NCBI GenBank assembly: GCA_030737875.1
Contig: CM060924.1
Location: 152,638,197-152,702,196 of the forward strand
From: Allium sativum
Taxonomy: Eukaryota > Streptophyta > Magnoliopsida > Asparagales > Amaryllidaceae
Reading direction: 5' to 3'
Length of the DNA: 64,000 bases
The translations under genes and the position numbers were made by a program. Shown here piece after piece: positions 10,744 to 22,200 of the stretch. Under the pieces are notes generated by a model, which did not search any database, had not been told where the DNA came from, and saw only the letters and a list, made by a program, of their open reading frames with translations. Numbering within the stretch: the stretch's first letter is position 1; every line of letters starts with the position of its first letter.

Positions 10744-12478
10744 TGGAGTTAGGAAAATTAGAAACTAACTGGAGATTAGTTAAGTTGAATGGTTTCCTCG
10801 GTATTGATCTGATGTTGGTTTCGGCCTTCGGGGTTATTTCTTAGGGGATTGTTCTCTTACTAATTTACGGTTAGAAACTGATAGGAAGATTAAAGAATAA
10901 ATTTAAAGGAATTTATCTTTGATAAAATTAATGGGAACCTTTCCATAGAAATAAGAATATTTGAAATTAAGAATATTATGAACTGGAATGAGGCGTATGT
11001 TGTGTTTGTGTAACACTTGTTTATTATATACGCGAGTTGTTCGGAAAAACCGGGTTTATCCCATTCCGAATAACTAATACGACGTTATGTCGAAGAAGAA
11101 GATGGTGATTGAAGACCGGAGGTCTCCACGTCGTTTGGATGATTTCTGCCGTCTTGATTGGGCTATACACCCAAGACGATGGAAAAAGTGGCGATCGTCC
11201 AGACGTACTTGGAGATCGATGGATATGCGAGGTACAAGGTGCCTCCGGTTTCGTTCAGACCCAGAATGAACTTGTAAATGGACTGTGTGTCTGACATTGG
11301 ATTTCATTCTGTGAGATTGATATACATCGGTTGTATGGCGTGAATTGCCTGTGCGGCATGCTGAGATGCAAAAGATCAAGGCTTCTGTTGAAAAGCAGAT
11401 TCTTGTGGTTGATGATCAAAGCACGTCCTTTGTAGCATCGCTTTGTGTAGCGTTAATTCGCGAGCCTCACACCCCGGTGTGAACCAAAAACTGGAGAGGA
11501 CATCAGGGAGGGCATGCACTTCTTTCTAGTTAGGGGTGGCATCAGTGCTTGAACTGGCTGACGAGTTTGACTCATCTGGACGATGGATTTTGAGGCGCCT
11601 CGGTTATATCGGTTTCGGCCGATGCATTCTGGTCGGCAGACGGACCAGACTTACGCCCCATTGGGCGGGGAAACGCAGGGTTCGGGCATAATAATCCACA
11701 TGGGTGGACCGGCCCTGACGATCCAAGGGTCGATGCGCTCTGACCCTGAGACATGGGCTAGATTGTCTCGAAGCAGGTGAGGACTATCTTTTTCCTCGGT
11801 TCATAGATGGAAATCCAATTTCCAATACGACATATTGCGGTTTTATTTGTAGAGCCTAGTATGGCGACATAGTGGGATGGGGCATTTATGCCATCTATGA
11901 TTGAAATTGTTTTGAAACACTTACGCACTAATAATAATATCAAATGATTTCGTTTTACACGTATCAAGCATTCTTTGGCTATTATAAGGTAACACTCTAT
12001 CCTCCGGCTTGTGTTACATTATGTGATGGGACCTCAGTCTTATAATAGCTTCATTGTTCTTTATTTAGCATTGCTCTGTTTGTTCTATGCACTCGTAATC
12101 TTGGGAGGAAACCCGTTCCGAGTTATCCGGCGTGGTCCCTTGATTTACCCTATTTCTAAAATCAAGTTTTAAATAACTGTTTTAGTTCTCACACCAGTCA
12201 CGTGACTGATCTGGAGTTTATTGTTTTAACCTAAACTCTGGGTGCCCTTATTTTCCGCATGGGCATCTAGTAGTTTTGGTTTTGCAGATTTATATTCACA
12301 GGATCCTGGTTTATAGCTGAAGTGATATTCGAAAAGCTCTGTATCCATGTATTTCTTTCAGTTATGTTTTGTATTATTTTTCCGCTGTAGTATTGTATTT
12401 AAACCTCTGATAATTATCAACTGTGTAATATTTATTCAAGACTCTGTTATATTCTTGTACTCTGATGTAAATTGTTGT

Positions 12479-12484
12479 AATAAA
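12479..12484 (+). terminator. Poly(A) signal AATAAA, right LTR of element 1
   Basis: AATAAA 94 bp before the LTR end, in the same context as 5439-5444. Confidence 0.5.
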
Positions 12485-12573
12485 CAATGAAATGTTCTTC
12501 TGTTTGTGTTCTGATTTGTCTTGTCCTCAAGGTAATCCGTGCTTTCCTTCATGGGGAAGTTCGGTTCGTCTCA

Positions 12574-12729
12574 TTTACTGAGTTTATTTTTAGTCAAATA
12601 AATGATAAAAACTAATTTTAAAATTATTCGCAATTTTTATTTAGCAAAAATACTCAATTTCTATTTGCATATTCCTTAAAATAGCCTAAATCAAAAATTT
12701 AAATTGGTTCTGAAAATACGGGTTGTTAC
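12574..12729 (-). mobile_element. Reverse fragment of a related LTR
   Basis: On the minus strand this begins TGTAACAACCCGTATTTTC at 12729 and resembles the first roughly 150 bp of the giant LTRs (the stretch with GGCTATTTTAAGG). It appears to be the sequence into which element 1 inserted, since that LTR ends at 12573. The rest of this LTR should lie beyond the left window edge. Confidence 0.6.
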
Positions 12730-12895
12730 ATTCAGTATGCATGTAAAGACATGGCAGGGGATAAAAACAGGGGTACCTCAGAAAAGTGCATGACAAATAG
12801 ATATGCAGCGAATCAAGACACAAAGAGGAAAACTGGGATGAACAAAACACAAACAACAATGGCCAGTGAACAACCAGTAGGTCCAAATGTAAAGA
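12730..12895. other. Unassigned flank
   Basis: 166 bp between two elements. It ends in a 16-bp stretch (12880-12895) that recurs with one change at about 17600-17615. No gene seen; a long frame starting here only reads into the adjacent LTR. Confidence 0.5.
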
Positions 12896-13717
12896 TGTTA
12901 GCCCTCTTTTTGGCACTAATCACAACGGGCCAACCTGAAGCCCAAACACGCAACAGACATAAGCCGCATCCAGAATGGCAAGCACATGGTCCGAAACAGA
13001 AACATATCGGCCCAAATCTAGCTTCAGATAATAGCTCATTCCGGAATAATAGGTCCCCTCATCGACCGAGTTTTCCGCATCCAAGAAGAAGGCATCGACC
13101 AATTATTTCGGGCCAGCGTGGAAGCCTTCCACAGAGTTCTTCCATCAAATATCCCGGCTTTCAAGGCAACAAAAATGGTCAACCATATCTGGACAAAGCT
13201 CTACTTTTGATATTCCATACTGCAGATGCCACGTCAGCCGCAACTTCCGAGGATACTATTTATGAACAGCGGAAAAAGTCTGTCGGCCGCTATTCTGCCC
13301 AAGCAATGGATGGCACGTGGCCGGGCTTTCCCGAAATGGCTGGGCCATACCTCAGTAGCCCAAGGCGCATCCTCCACCTATAAATACTACCAAGCTCAAA
13401 GCAAGAGAGGACTTTGGATTTCGACTCCTAACCATTCTAAAGAACTATTCTCTGCATTTCTTAACCTCCTCAAAAAAAAAAAAAGAGTTATCTTCTCCCT
13501 CTTCTAAAAATAGAGAAAAGCATTGTACTTGTAATAAAAAAAAGAGAGAAATAATATATAAAGTGGACGTAGGCGCAGTTTTTCGCCGAACCACTATAAA
13601 AATTATGTGTTTGCTTCCCTTTTTGTTTACTTTCTTCTATGTATTTCTAACATAAGTCGTGTGTTCACCGCACGATTGGGGGTTGACCGTCACTAGTGAC
13701 CAACTTTTGACGTCAAC
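12896..13717 (+). mobile_element. Left LTR of gag-only element
   Basis: Starts TGTTAGCCC and ends ...GACGTCAACA just before the primer site. It has TATAAATA at 13379-13386 and AATAAA at 13533-13538. Homology with the right LTR stops at 13702/17570, so the final 15 bp are inferred from the position of the primer site. Confidence 0.8.
13379..13386 (+). promoter_or_regulatory. TATA box, left LTR
   Basis: TATAAATA, preserved at 17244-17251 in the right LTR. Confidence 0.6.
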
Positions 13718-13721
13718 ACTT

Positions 13722-13741
13722 TGGCGCGCCAGGAAGGGGGC
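13722..13741 (+). promoter_or_regulatory. Primer binding site, gag-only element
   Basis: TGGCGCGCCAGGAAGGGGGC a few bases after the LTR. TGGCGC-type primer sites are usual for Tat-lineage elements. I have not matched it to a particular tRNA. Confidence 0.55.
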
Positions 13742-13783
13742 AGCGCACCAACATTTCCATTGAGTTTCTGTCTATCTCAGATC

Positions 13784-15858
13784 ATGGCGATAAAATGAAA
13801 GAAAGATGCAACATCCTCTCGTCCCGCAAATACCGATGCAGCTGATAATGAGGCCGCAGAAATAAGCCATGAAGTTTCTTCTCATGACAACATGTCTCGA
13901 TTTATTACCCGGGACGATATGGACAAGATCATGGTCGAGTTCAGAGACCATATGCCATCTCAGGGAAAACTCCTCGAACGATAGGAGCATTTGATGGATC
14001 ACCTTCTCGGTCGAGTGGAGATAGGATTGAACGCTTCAACATCAATTCCTCCACCAATCGGGACTGGGACAGCAACTGATCTTCGGTCTGCAAGGAATCA
14101 GGCCACTGATCAGGCTACACCTTTATTTCATCCTGGTTTGGTCCCACCAACCGATCGACCACAACCAGGAGTATTGCTTCCGGCGACCAGCATGGTCGTA
14201 GCTGTAGATGTGCATGAGGCCGGCGATCAAGATTTAGGACAGTCGACCACTTTACTCCCACTCTTAGGAATAACTCGACCTGTCTATCCAGTCGAGCAAC
14301 CACCGGGTCACTTAGGATCAATGCCATTCCCATTGCAACCCGGAATCTTACCGCAGACCAGTCTAACTACGCACCCCCATCAACGAAGAACTGGGGTGGC
14401 CTTCCCTTCGAACAAGGGAGATCACTCTACCATACCGGCTCATACCGTAGCCGAAGAAGATGCTACCGTGGACCCTCCTAATGTCACCCTGAATCGGGGC
14501 ACTGAAACGCTCCGAACATCTCATGTTATGCTGGATCAGCCGGGGCCCTCAGCTACGGGTACAGGTCGACCCACGACTCATCAGGTTCAAGAGGGGCCAT
14601 TCTTCCCAGGATCTCTTCCCAGATCGCACCTCCCCTCACACCTTCACTCAACTCTTGGAGACCAAGCCCAGCCAACGGCCGTCCTTCCGAGCATGCTTTT
14701 GCCCGATCCTCGCATAGAAGCTCCTCCCAATGCGGAGCTGAGTTCATGGCAACGACTCCTTGGAGATAGGAGCCAGCTTGCAAGCATCATCCGACGCTTC
14801 ACTCGGGGCTCTTCCTCGCAGCAAGACATAGATAATGTCAATAGCAGCCCCTTCACCAGAGAAATCAGAAACTCCCGAAACCCACCGGACATCAAATTCC
14901 CAACAATCGAGCCATACAACGGTCGTACTGATCCGACCATCCATCTTATGAGATACATGCGACATATGGAAGTACTTGGCGCATCGACCAACTTCATGGC
15001 TAAGTGCTTCCCCCTCTTTCTTACAGATATAGCCGGTATGTGGTTTTGGCAGCTTACAACGGAGTCGATCAGTAGCTGGAACACCCTGGTCACCCACTTC
15101 ATCGAACAGTTCCGAGTGCATATCTCCCGACCGAAAAGTGTCATGTTTTTATTTACAATCAAGCAGCAATCCGGAGAGACGCTCACATCCTTCCTTGAAA
15201 GATTCAACGCGGCCGTGGCGTCTGTCGATCGGCCCGAGCCATCGATGGTACTCATAGCCGCCATCGCGGGAATCCAGAAAAATCAGAATTCTCGAACTCC
15301 TTAACCTGAGATCCCCCAAAAGATATAGACGACTTCTACTCCGAGGCCGAGAGATTCCTCCGACAAGAGGATGCCAGCCTTGAAATGGAGAGCCTCGAAG
15401 TTTTAGTTGCTAAACAGCAAGGTCCATTCAATGGCAACGGCCAGAATAAAGAAAGAGGAAAGGCCCCGAAGAAAAACGAGCGCAATGTACGGTCTCGTAA
15501 TGAGAACAAGTACGACCAGTACACCGAGCTCAACTCCCCTTTAATTGATATCTATCTCGACATACAAGGGTCCCTGCCTATTCAAAAGCCACCCCGACGA
15601 GAACCAACCCAGATGGAACTTAACTCCGGCAAACATTGCATTTTCCACTACGTAGCTGGACATAATACCAATGAATGCCGACATCTGCGCGATCTCATCG
15701 AAGGACGGATCAGGAAGGGCGAGCTCCCCGAATATGTCAAAGATCGCGCCCCGGCCAACCCACCGCGACCCTCTGCCCAAGCTCCTCAAGTCGATCCTCG
15801 AGCTCCTAGAAACGGAAAGGGTCCTGAGACTAGCACTCGCGACATTATCATTAATTAG
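13784..15858 (+). pseudogene. gag: Broken gag of Tat-like element
   Basis: Capsid/nucleocapsid polyprotein of a Ty3/gypsy Tat-like element. The likely start ATG is at 13784. The same frame is stopped by TGA at 13796 and TAG at 13979, then stays open from 13991 to 15304 (437 codons). The capsid-like core is at about 14870-15290, with motifs such as YNGRTDP, WFWQL and LTSFLERFNAAV. A frameshift near 15290-15310 moves the sequence to another frame that continues to 15858 and holds a nucleocapsid knuckle, CIFHYVAGHNTNEC (about 15638-15680). The N-terminal third is Pro/Thr/His-rich. There is no protease or polymerase downstream. Two stops and a frameshift mean it is not expressed as one protein today. 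A much more decayed homologue is at 54690-55400. Confidence 0.8.
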
Positions 15859-16055
15859 ATGTTTTATCTTTTATTTTGATGTATTTATTTCAGTAATAAG
15901 GACACCTCGATGAAAACATGTACGGAGTTAAGGTTTAGCTCCTAGACATGCTCTGGAATCGACGGTTGCTCCCTCAGAATTTCTTTTTTCCTGTAATGAT
16001 TACTTAGAAGTTATAAATTTCCTTCTGCAAACATGGATAATGTCTAAAAATCTGT

Positions 16056-16456
16056 TAAGCCGAGCGTGGATAACGTTCGCCCTTCTGTTCTATGTGGTTA
16101 GCGCGAAAGCCCACCACCATTCTTACCACCTCCTTCGTAGTGAGGTCATGTTTTCTCATACAAGTATGTATTAAACTCTTTCTTTTTTGACACCACGAGC
16201 ATTCATAGCTCGCTGGAAAAACTAACATAACATGAGTCGAGCACGAAAAACACTTGCCCTAAGCCGAGTATGGTTAATACTCTCCCGCTCTCTAAGCCGA
16301 ACCTGGTAAGCGTTCGCCACTAAGCCGAGCATGGTTTATGCTCGCTACTAAGCCAAGCATGGTTTATGCTTGCCCTAAGCCGAGCATAGTTTATGCTCGC
16401 CACTAAGCCAAGCATGGTTTATGCTTGCCCCTAAGCCGAGCATGGTTAATGCTTGC
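16056..16456 (+). repeat. Covarying hairpin repeat array
   Basis: Eight units of about 27 bp, each TAAGCC + stem + GGTTT-type loop + stem. Stems are at 16061-16079, 16266-16282, 16298-16316, 16326-16344, 16354-16372, 16381-16399, 16409-16427 and 16437-16455. They read CGAGCAT/ATGCTCG, CAAGCAT/ATGCTTG or GAGTAT/ATACTC, so both arms change together. The unit at 16298 is the weakest. The array lies in the non-coding 3' zone between gag and the right LTR. Plant LTR elements are known to carry variable tandem repeats in this zone; the pair-preserving variation is the unusual part. Confidence 0.8.
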
Positions 16457-16748
16457 CCTTCAAAGCCAAGTGAAATAAAAATGCTCGACCCATGGTGTAA
16501 CTTGTTTTTACAGGAACTCTCGTACAAATGGTGATCGCCACTACGGCCTTAATACGGTTCCCGATGATTATTGGTTTCCCGGCCTTAATACGATCTCTAA
16601 TGGTCGTCAGTTTTCTGGCCTTAATACAACATCGGGGCCGTTGGTTTTCTAGCCTTAATATGGTTCGGTGCGACCATAGCAGCTCGAGCGTTTATGCTTC
16701 GGTTCAAATTTCAGAACACACCTCCCTTTGCCAATGAAGATGCATTCT
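16457..16748 (+). other. 3' untranslated zone of gag-only element
   Basis: Non-coding. Contains a short tandem repeat around CGGCCTTAATACGGTT (about 16540-16670, four diverged units) and leads to the polypurine tract. Confidence 0.5.
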
Positions 16749-16759
16749 GAGGGGCAAAG
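16749..16759 (+). promoter_or_regulatory. Polypurine tract, gag-only element
   Basis: GAGGGGCAAAG directly before the TGTTAG of the right LTR. Confidence 0.7.
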
Positions 16760-17570
16760 TGTTAGCCCTCTTTTTGGCACTAATCTCATCAGGCCAACCT
16801 GAAGCCCAAACACGCAACCAGACGTAAGCCGCATCCAGAATGGCAAGCACATGGTCCGAAATAGAAACATATCGGCCTAAATCTAGCTTCAGATAATAGC
16901 TCATTCCGGAATAATAGGTCCCCTTATTGACCGAGTTTTCCGCATCCAAGAAGAAGGCGTCGACCGATTATTTCGGGCCAGCGTGGAAGCCTTCCACAGA
17001 GTTCTTCCATCAAATATCCCGGCTTTCAAGGCAACAGAAGTGGTCAACCATATATGGACAAAGCTCTACTTTTGATATTCCATACTGCGGATGCCACGTC
17101 AGCCGCAACTTCCGAGGATACTATTTATGAACAACGGAAAAAGTCTGCCAGCCGCTATTCTGCCCAAGCAATGGATGGCACGTGGCCAGGCTTTCCCGAA
17201 ATGGCTGGTCCATACCTCAGTAGCCCAAGGCGCATCCTCCACCTATAAATACTACCAAGCTCAAAGAAAGAGAGGACTTTGGATTTCGACTCCTAACCCT
17301 TCTAAAGAGATATTCTCTGCATTTCTTAACCTCCTCACAAAAAAAGAAGAAAGAGTTATCTTCTCCCTCATCTAAAAATAGAGAAAAGCATCGTACTTGT
17401 AATCAAAAAAAGAGAGAAATAATATATAAAGTGGACGTAGGCATAGTCTTTCGCCGAACCACTATACAAATTCTGTGTGTGCTTCCCTTTTTGTTTACTT
17501 TCTTCTATGTATTTCTATCATAAGTCGTGTGTTCACCACACGATTGGGGGTTGACTGTCACTAGTGACCA
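16760..17570 (+). mobile_element. Right LTR of gag-only element
   Basis: Matches 12896-13702 with scattered differences (a few percent by eye). TATAAATA at 17244-17251. The AATAAA of the left copy is AATCAA here. The last 15 bp are missing or replaced. Confidence 0.85.
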
Positions 17571-17954
17571 AATGTTTGCTGGGAATTTGAAGTCCGGTTG
17601 GTCCAAATGTCAAGACAAATCAGAATTCGAATTGAGGCATTTATACTGTGTGTTGGTATTTCAGGGAATCATCAAGCAAACATTTTTTTGGCAAGAAAAC
17701 AAATTGTTTTCTTTTCTAGAATTCAATAAACAAATCATGCATGCATGTTGGTGCAGCATGTCGAAGCTCAAGCGCAAATGAAAGTACAAGCAGCATCAAA
17801 GTCAAAGAGATGCACACATGTACAAAATGATAACACAAAGGAATGAAACATTCGGTACAAGTCCTTATAGAGGTTGACTAAAGGCAGATCTTCTCAAATA
17901 AATGAATCTGAGTATAAGTGGCATCAGTATATCGAGCATGCTCAAGAAACAAAC

Positions 17955-17958
<4 letters not shown>

Positions 17959-17990
<32 letters not shown>
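17959..17990. repeat. (AT)n microsatellite
   Basis: Pure AT run followed by a GTACATGTACATAC stretch. Confidence 0.9.
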
Positions 17991-17995
<5 letters not shown>

Positions 17996-18306
17996 TGTAC
18001 ATACACAATTGTGTGTATGTGTATATATATGCTTTCATACATATATACTGCTATGAACTGGTCTACACATTTTAAGGGGACAGATAAATGTGTCACATAT
18101 GCAAGAATAATTTCCAAAAATTGCTCAAGAGAAAATTCCAGCAAGTATATCCAGAAATTATTTATTGATATTTCAATGGTTCCAGATTTATATAAGGGTG
18201 TCAAATACTAGTTTTTAGGCAAGAAAATTTCAAGTGTTTCTTGAAATCATCATTTCAAACTCGGCAAAAATAAGTCAATTTTTCAAGTTTTTTATCAACG
18301 TTATTT

Positions 18307-18540
18307 TTGGCAGATTCCCTTTTTTCCAGAAACCGATTTGGTGATTACAGAGAAGTTTCAATTCTAGAAAATTTTATTAAAAACAAACATCCAGAATATT
18401 TTTATGTCGAATCATTCCATGAATGGTACATGTCACAATTCCAGAAATCTTTTCTGTGCAAAAATTCATTCGAAGATTTCTTGAAATTTAATTATTCATT
18501 CAAGGCAACAGTTCAGAATTCATTCGCACAGTCATGGTAA
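18307..18540 (+). CDS. Unrecognised 77-codon frame
   Basis: Open from ATG to TAA, rich in Phe, Ser and Asn, with no motif I recognise. It lies about 90 bp upstream of a TATA box within LTR-like sequence, so it is probably chance. Listed because it is one of the few frames here that is not an antisense shadow of something else. Confidence 0.12.
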   Translation: MADSLFSRNRFGDYREVSILENFIKNKHPEYFYVESFHEWYMSQFQKSFLCKNSFEDFLKFNYSFKATVQNSFAQSW

Positions 18541-18633
18541 TATTTCAAGCACAATCACATAAGAGAAAATAATGGAACAATCAGATCAATATCATTCATT
18601 GAAATCCGAGAAGTGTTAAGGTTTTCTATACCC

Positions 18634-18641
18634 TATATAAA
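18634..18641 (+). promoter_or_regulatory. TATA box of old LTR
   Basis: TATATAAA in the context CCCTATATAAACTAC, a strong plant TATA sequence. Confidence 0.5.
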
Positions 18642-18937
18642 CTACACCAAATCATCATAGGTAGGGATAGAAAACAAAAAGCATTGAAATCAAGAGCAGA
18701 AGAAAAAATCCATTTGAATTACTGACAATTTTTTTTGATGGCAAGCACCCTAATCTGATCGACAAGCCAAACATCATTCATTCGAAGCTTTCAAGAATTT
18801 TTCCAGCAATTTCAAAGTCAAGATTTGAGGTAAGCAAAAACCCTATTTTTGATAGAGTCGGCCGACATTTTTCTTGGAGACAAAAGAAATAAACAAAGAG
18901 GGTCAGCTTGTTTTGTTATTAAGGGCTTCAGGAATTT

Positions 18938-19203
18938 TGTAACAACCCGAAAAATTAAAGCCAATTTAAAAATTTTATTTTGGCAAATTTAATGAATTTT
19001 GAATATTTAAAATGGATTATTTTAAATAATAACGGCTAAAAAATTATTTTCGATGAAGTTAGAACGAATAATTTTATTTTATTTATATAACGAGCCTGAA
19101 ATGGCGTGGTAGTTCGAAAATTCAATTTCTAATGAATATACAGAATGCAATATAAGTCAGAATTGGACGAATCAAGAAATATTTGAATCTGTTAAACAAC
19201 ATC
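18938..19203 (+). mobile_element. Left LTR of element 2, piece 1
   Basis: Starts TGTAACAACCCG and matches 47822-48090. Broken at ...AACAACATC, where the solo LTR inserted with the 5-bp duplication ACATC. Confidence 0.9.
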
Positions 19204-22200
19204 TGTAACGGCCAGAAAAATAATCGACGCTCGAATTCTCAATAATAACACAAAATCATGTATTACTTGTCAAAAACTCAAGTATCGAACTCTGACTATT
19301 AATAGAAAGAAATTAGAGGATGAGATAAAAAGATAGAACTTATTAGAAAAGAAGAATAAGAAGATCAGAGTCTCACAGCGGAACGAACAAAATATAATAT
19401 ATCGAAATACTTATACAAAAGAACTGTATATATTACATCATCAGAGTTTACATTAAAATCAATATAACACACAACGGAAATAAACTAGTACCAGTAATAT
19501 ATGGAATACATCTCGACTTCAACTCCATCTCTGGAACTCCAAGTGGAAACCGAACCTGCAAATATAATCGGTCTGACCCGAGCACGTTTGATTTAAAACA
19601 AAATTCACCTGGATCGGTCTAGAATACTTTCAGTGATAAATTCATACAGCAACCAACTTGTTTAACTTTAGAAATCCTTTTTTTGAAATAAAAGGATAAT
19701 GGTAAGACCAGTCCACACATAAATACGGATTGTATTTACCTTACTATAACCCAGAACAGTTTGGATATATCAAAATCCAGTGATATTATAATAATGTCTA
19801 TCATATCACAAATAAATAACCATCTAGTAGAACGCTTGCATCTCACGCTCTACATATTTATTATATAATCAAAAACCGTAAGTCGCTTATTGGAGACTGG
19901 ATTCCGACTAGACAAGGTATGGAAGCACCTTCTGATCAGTGTACTCTAGAGGGTATACACTGGGGTTCAACAAGAACATCTTGCAACCCGGCCTCACATG
20001 ACCGACCACTCATTTAACTTGAGTGTATCGAATATATTGTCACCCTGGCTGCGCAGCTACCGTTTTTCCCGGGAGATACAGAAATGAAAAGAAGTAATAA
20101 ATATGAATGTTATCTAGACTGGTGACAATACACCCTGCTTGGGGATGACCCACCTAGCTATGTTTCCCTGCCCAGCTTTTGTCATTTCCTGGTTGATGAG
20201 GCTAGAGGCAACGTTTATCTTCTTAGAACATTTGGCCACTATTTACTTTGAATCTTCCCTCGCCCATACACGTCATCCAGGAATAGGATGAACCGAAGGC
20301 ACCCTCCTACTACATCCTTATATAGGAATCACCCCGAGGATCAGTAGCGAGCAGTCCTTGCAATCCACAGATTTCAACCACGACAGAATCGCAGTATATC
20401 TCCAGGGATCAACTAGAGATTTTAAGTAACTCTTCCGTTTTATGAAGATCGATGGTCTTCAATGCTCCATCTTTATCCCAGCAGATTAGTTTCGAGCACT
20501 ACGTTGATTCGAAGTGGTTTGGGGTTAGTTCTCATCCCGGTCTCTTCGAAACAACACGTCAAAAAGGTCTATTAATATTTCATTGATAGTCGGTGTTTTA
20601 ACTATCAATATCAAAATAGCACGGTCGAGTATATTGGCATCTCAGGTCTTATTATTCAAAATCATTTTTTAGAACTCTTGGAAATCATTACATCAATTTA
20701 AAATCGATTTCACTTATCTTGATAAAACTATATATTTAAGAATAAATGTATTCATCCGTCTCCTATTAACTTTCTTCACTTCGAGAATGTCACCACATTT
20801 TCTAAAACTCTACCCGTTTCCTTTAACTTGGAAATATATATTTCTATTCTCAAAACTCTTTCATCGTTCCTTTATCTTGGCCACTTCGATATATATTATT
20901 AACTTGGTTGTAGAAACCAATTATCATTCCTCATACGGGCCCTGCAAATGTTGATTTATACATTATTTATCTTAGGACCCAATATGCTTATTTACATTTG
21001 AAATCTCGCAACTAAGGTTGCGTTGTTATTCGATTCAAATCCTGCTGCAATATATTTTATTCAGTTTAGATTCCATAACTAAGTTGCAATATTCTTTTAT
21101 GGAATTAATACACTAATTTCAATAACCTTTACCATTATGAATTAATACTATTCCTTGATAATAGTGAAGTCGTTCAAGTTGGGGTATTCTATTTACCTCT
21201 CAGACCTTGATCAACAACGTTCTTATCTTAGAATAGATAGAAATTCGTAACTCAAATCTCCATGTCGTAATACTCCAAAACTTATTTTCTATTCTATTTA
21301 ATCTAGGCTCTATAACCATAACCTTACTTCGAAACTCGACCGATTTCGTCTAATTAATATTAACATTATGGTTTACTCTTTACTATGCAACTTCATTTTA
21401 TAATTAGAATAAATCTCGCGACAATCTAATTACGGATTACTTAACCTAAATATTTAATATCATATTATAAAACTAATTTGAATTTTTATAATCCAAATCC
21501 ATTTAATAGTTTGTAAACTATTAACAACAATGTTGTCTTTTCGACCTCCTTTTATTTAAACACTTACTTAATTCTACTTTAAGTAAACACCTTATCGAGG
21601 TCTAAACTTTACTTCCTTTTGATAACTCTTCCTAAGATGCTTGGAAGAAGCCTCTTTATAAATGTTTCAAATATCATTTTAAACTTTACAACCGACTTAG
21701 TCGGTTTCTTAAATGAATATCACTTAATGAATAATTATCTTAATGATTATTAATTAGAATAAAAATCACTTTCCTACCTCTATTATAAAAGTAGATTTTA
21801 TAATCTAAAATCCATTTAACAATTCTATAAGCAGTTTATATTTGGAACTCTTCTCTTTTTATCTCAATTTACTATTTAATAGAATATCTATTTCAATACT
21901 TAGCGCCTTAGTCTAATTTCCATTTTAACTTTGATTATATTATTCGATCTCTTCCTAGATTAGCCAATCTAATCACATACTCGATTATCTTCTTAAACAA
22001 TTTCATTTAAGAAGAAATTACCTTAATTATAATCAACTTCATTATTTACTGAAGTAGAAACAGTTTATTCCATCATTAACTAAACACGCTCGGTTAATCA
22101 TCTTTGAAATTATTAAACACTGTCTATAAATCTTTAAATATCGTTAATTAAAAATAAATCTCACTGAAGAAATCTTTATTAAATTAACAACTATTTGTTA

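Larger units (their letters stand above)
4104..12573 (+). mobile_element. Giant-LTR non-autonomous retrotransposon, element 1
   Basis: Plus-strand LTR element. The left LTR is represented only by its 3' part (4104-5533) because a minus LTR abuts it at 4103. Next come a primer site (5536-5547), a non-coding internal region (5534-6595), a polypurine tract (6583-6595) and a complete right LTR (6596-12573, 5978 bp). No gag, protease, reverse transcriptase or integrase frame is present, so transposition would have to be in trans. The primer site and the polypurine tract running straight into TGTAAC match Ty3/gypsy chromovirus practice. The element lies in another reverse LTR fragment (12574-12729). 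Confidence 0.85.
6596..12573 (+). mobile_element. Complete right LTR of element 1 (5978 bp)
   Basis: Starts TGTAACAACCCGG after the polypurine tract and ends with TCTCA where homology to the left LTR stops. In order: a roughly 0.9 kb AT-rich U3, a TATA-like box (7513-7521), a GC-rich block (about 7560-7967), a donor-like GTGAGT (7968-7973), a T-rich minisatellite zone (about 7985-8370), a candidate acceptor (8481-8494), palindrome and hairpin (8462-8532), P and Q hairpins (10229-10743), and AATAAA (12479-12484). If transcription starts at the TATA box and ends at AATAAA, the R region would be about 4.9 kb, which is extreme for an LTR. No protein frame in it is convincing. Confidence 0.85.
12896..17570 (+). 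mobile_element. Gag-only Tat-like LTR retrotransposon
   Basis: LTRs at 12896-13717 and 16760-17570 flank a 3.0 kb interior holding a primer site, a broken gag (13784-15858) and a non-coding 3' zone with hairpin repeats (16056-16456). Protease, reverse transcriptase and integrase are absent, so it is a non-autonomous element of the gag-only type. The Tat/Retand-like assignment rests on the gag core, the CxxH...GHNTxxC knuckle and the TTTGGCGCGCCAGG-type primer site. The right LTR lacks the last 15 bp or so seen in the left one, and I find no exact target duplication, so the 3' end has been altered. Confidence 0.8.
17571..18937 (+). mobile_element. 5' part of an older LTR, split by element 2
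   Basis: Non-repetitive AT-rich sequence containing TATATAAA (18634-18641), a transcribed-leader-like stretch and a donor-like GTAAGC (18830-18835). It stops at the TGTAAC of element 2 (18938). If element 2 is removed, it joins 53870-54355, which ends in an LTR-like ...CACCCCCTCTAAGG...GATCCAACA motif known from Copia SIRE-type LTR ends. Hence I read 17571-18937 plus 53866-54355 as one old LTR. The 5' limit is not defined. Confidence 0.4.

Noticed and set aside
12751..13383. 210-codon frame with a plausible length
   Set aside because: It starts in unique flank and reads into the LTR at 12896; it would be an accidental fusion and is not open in the other LTR.
14644..15264. 206-codon minus frame
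   Set aside because: Antisense shadow of the gag relic.
16056..16456. CRISPR-like regular repeats
   Set aside because: Units are contiguous with no unique spacers, no cas genes, and the setting is a plant retroelement.
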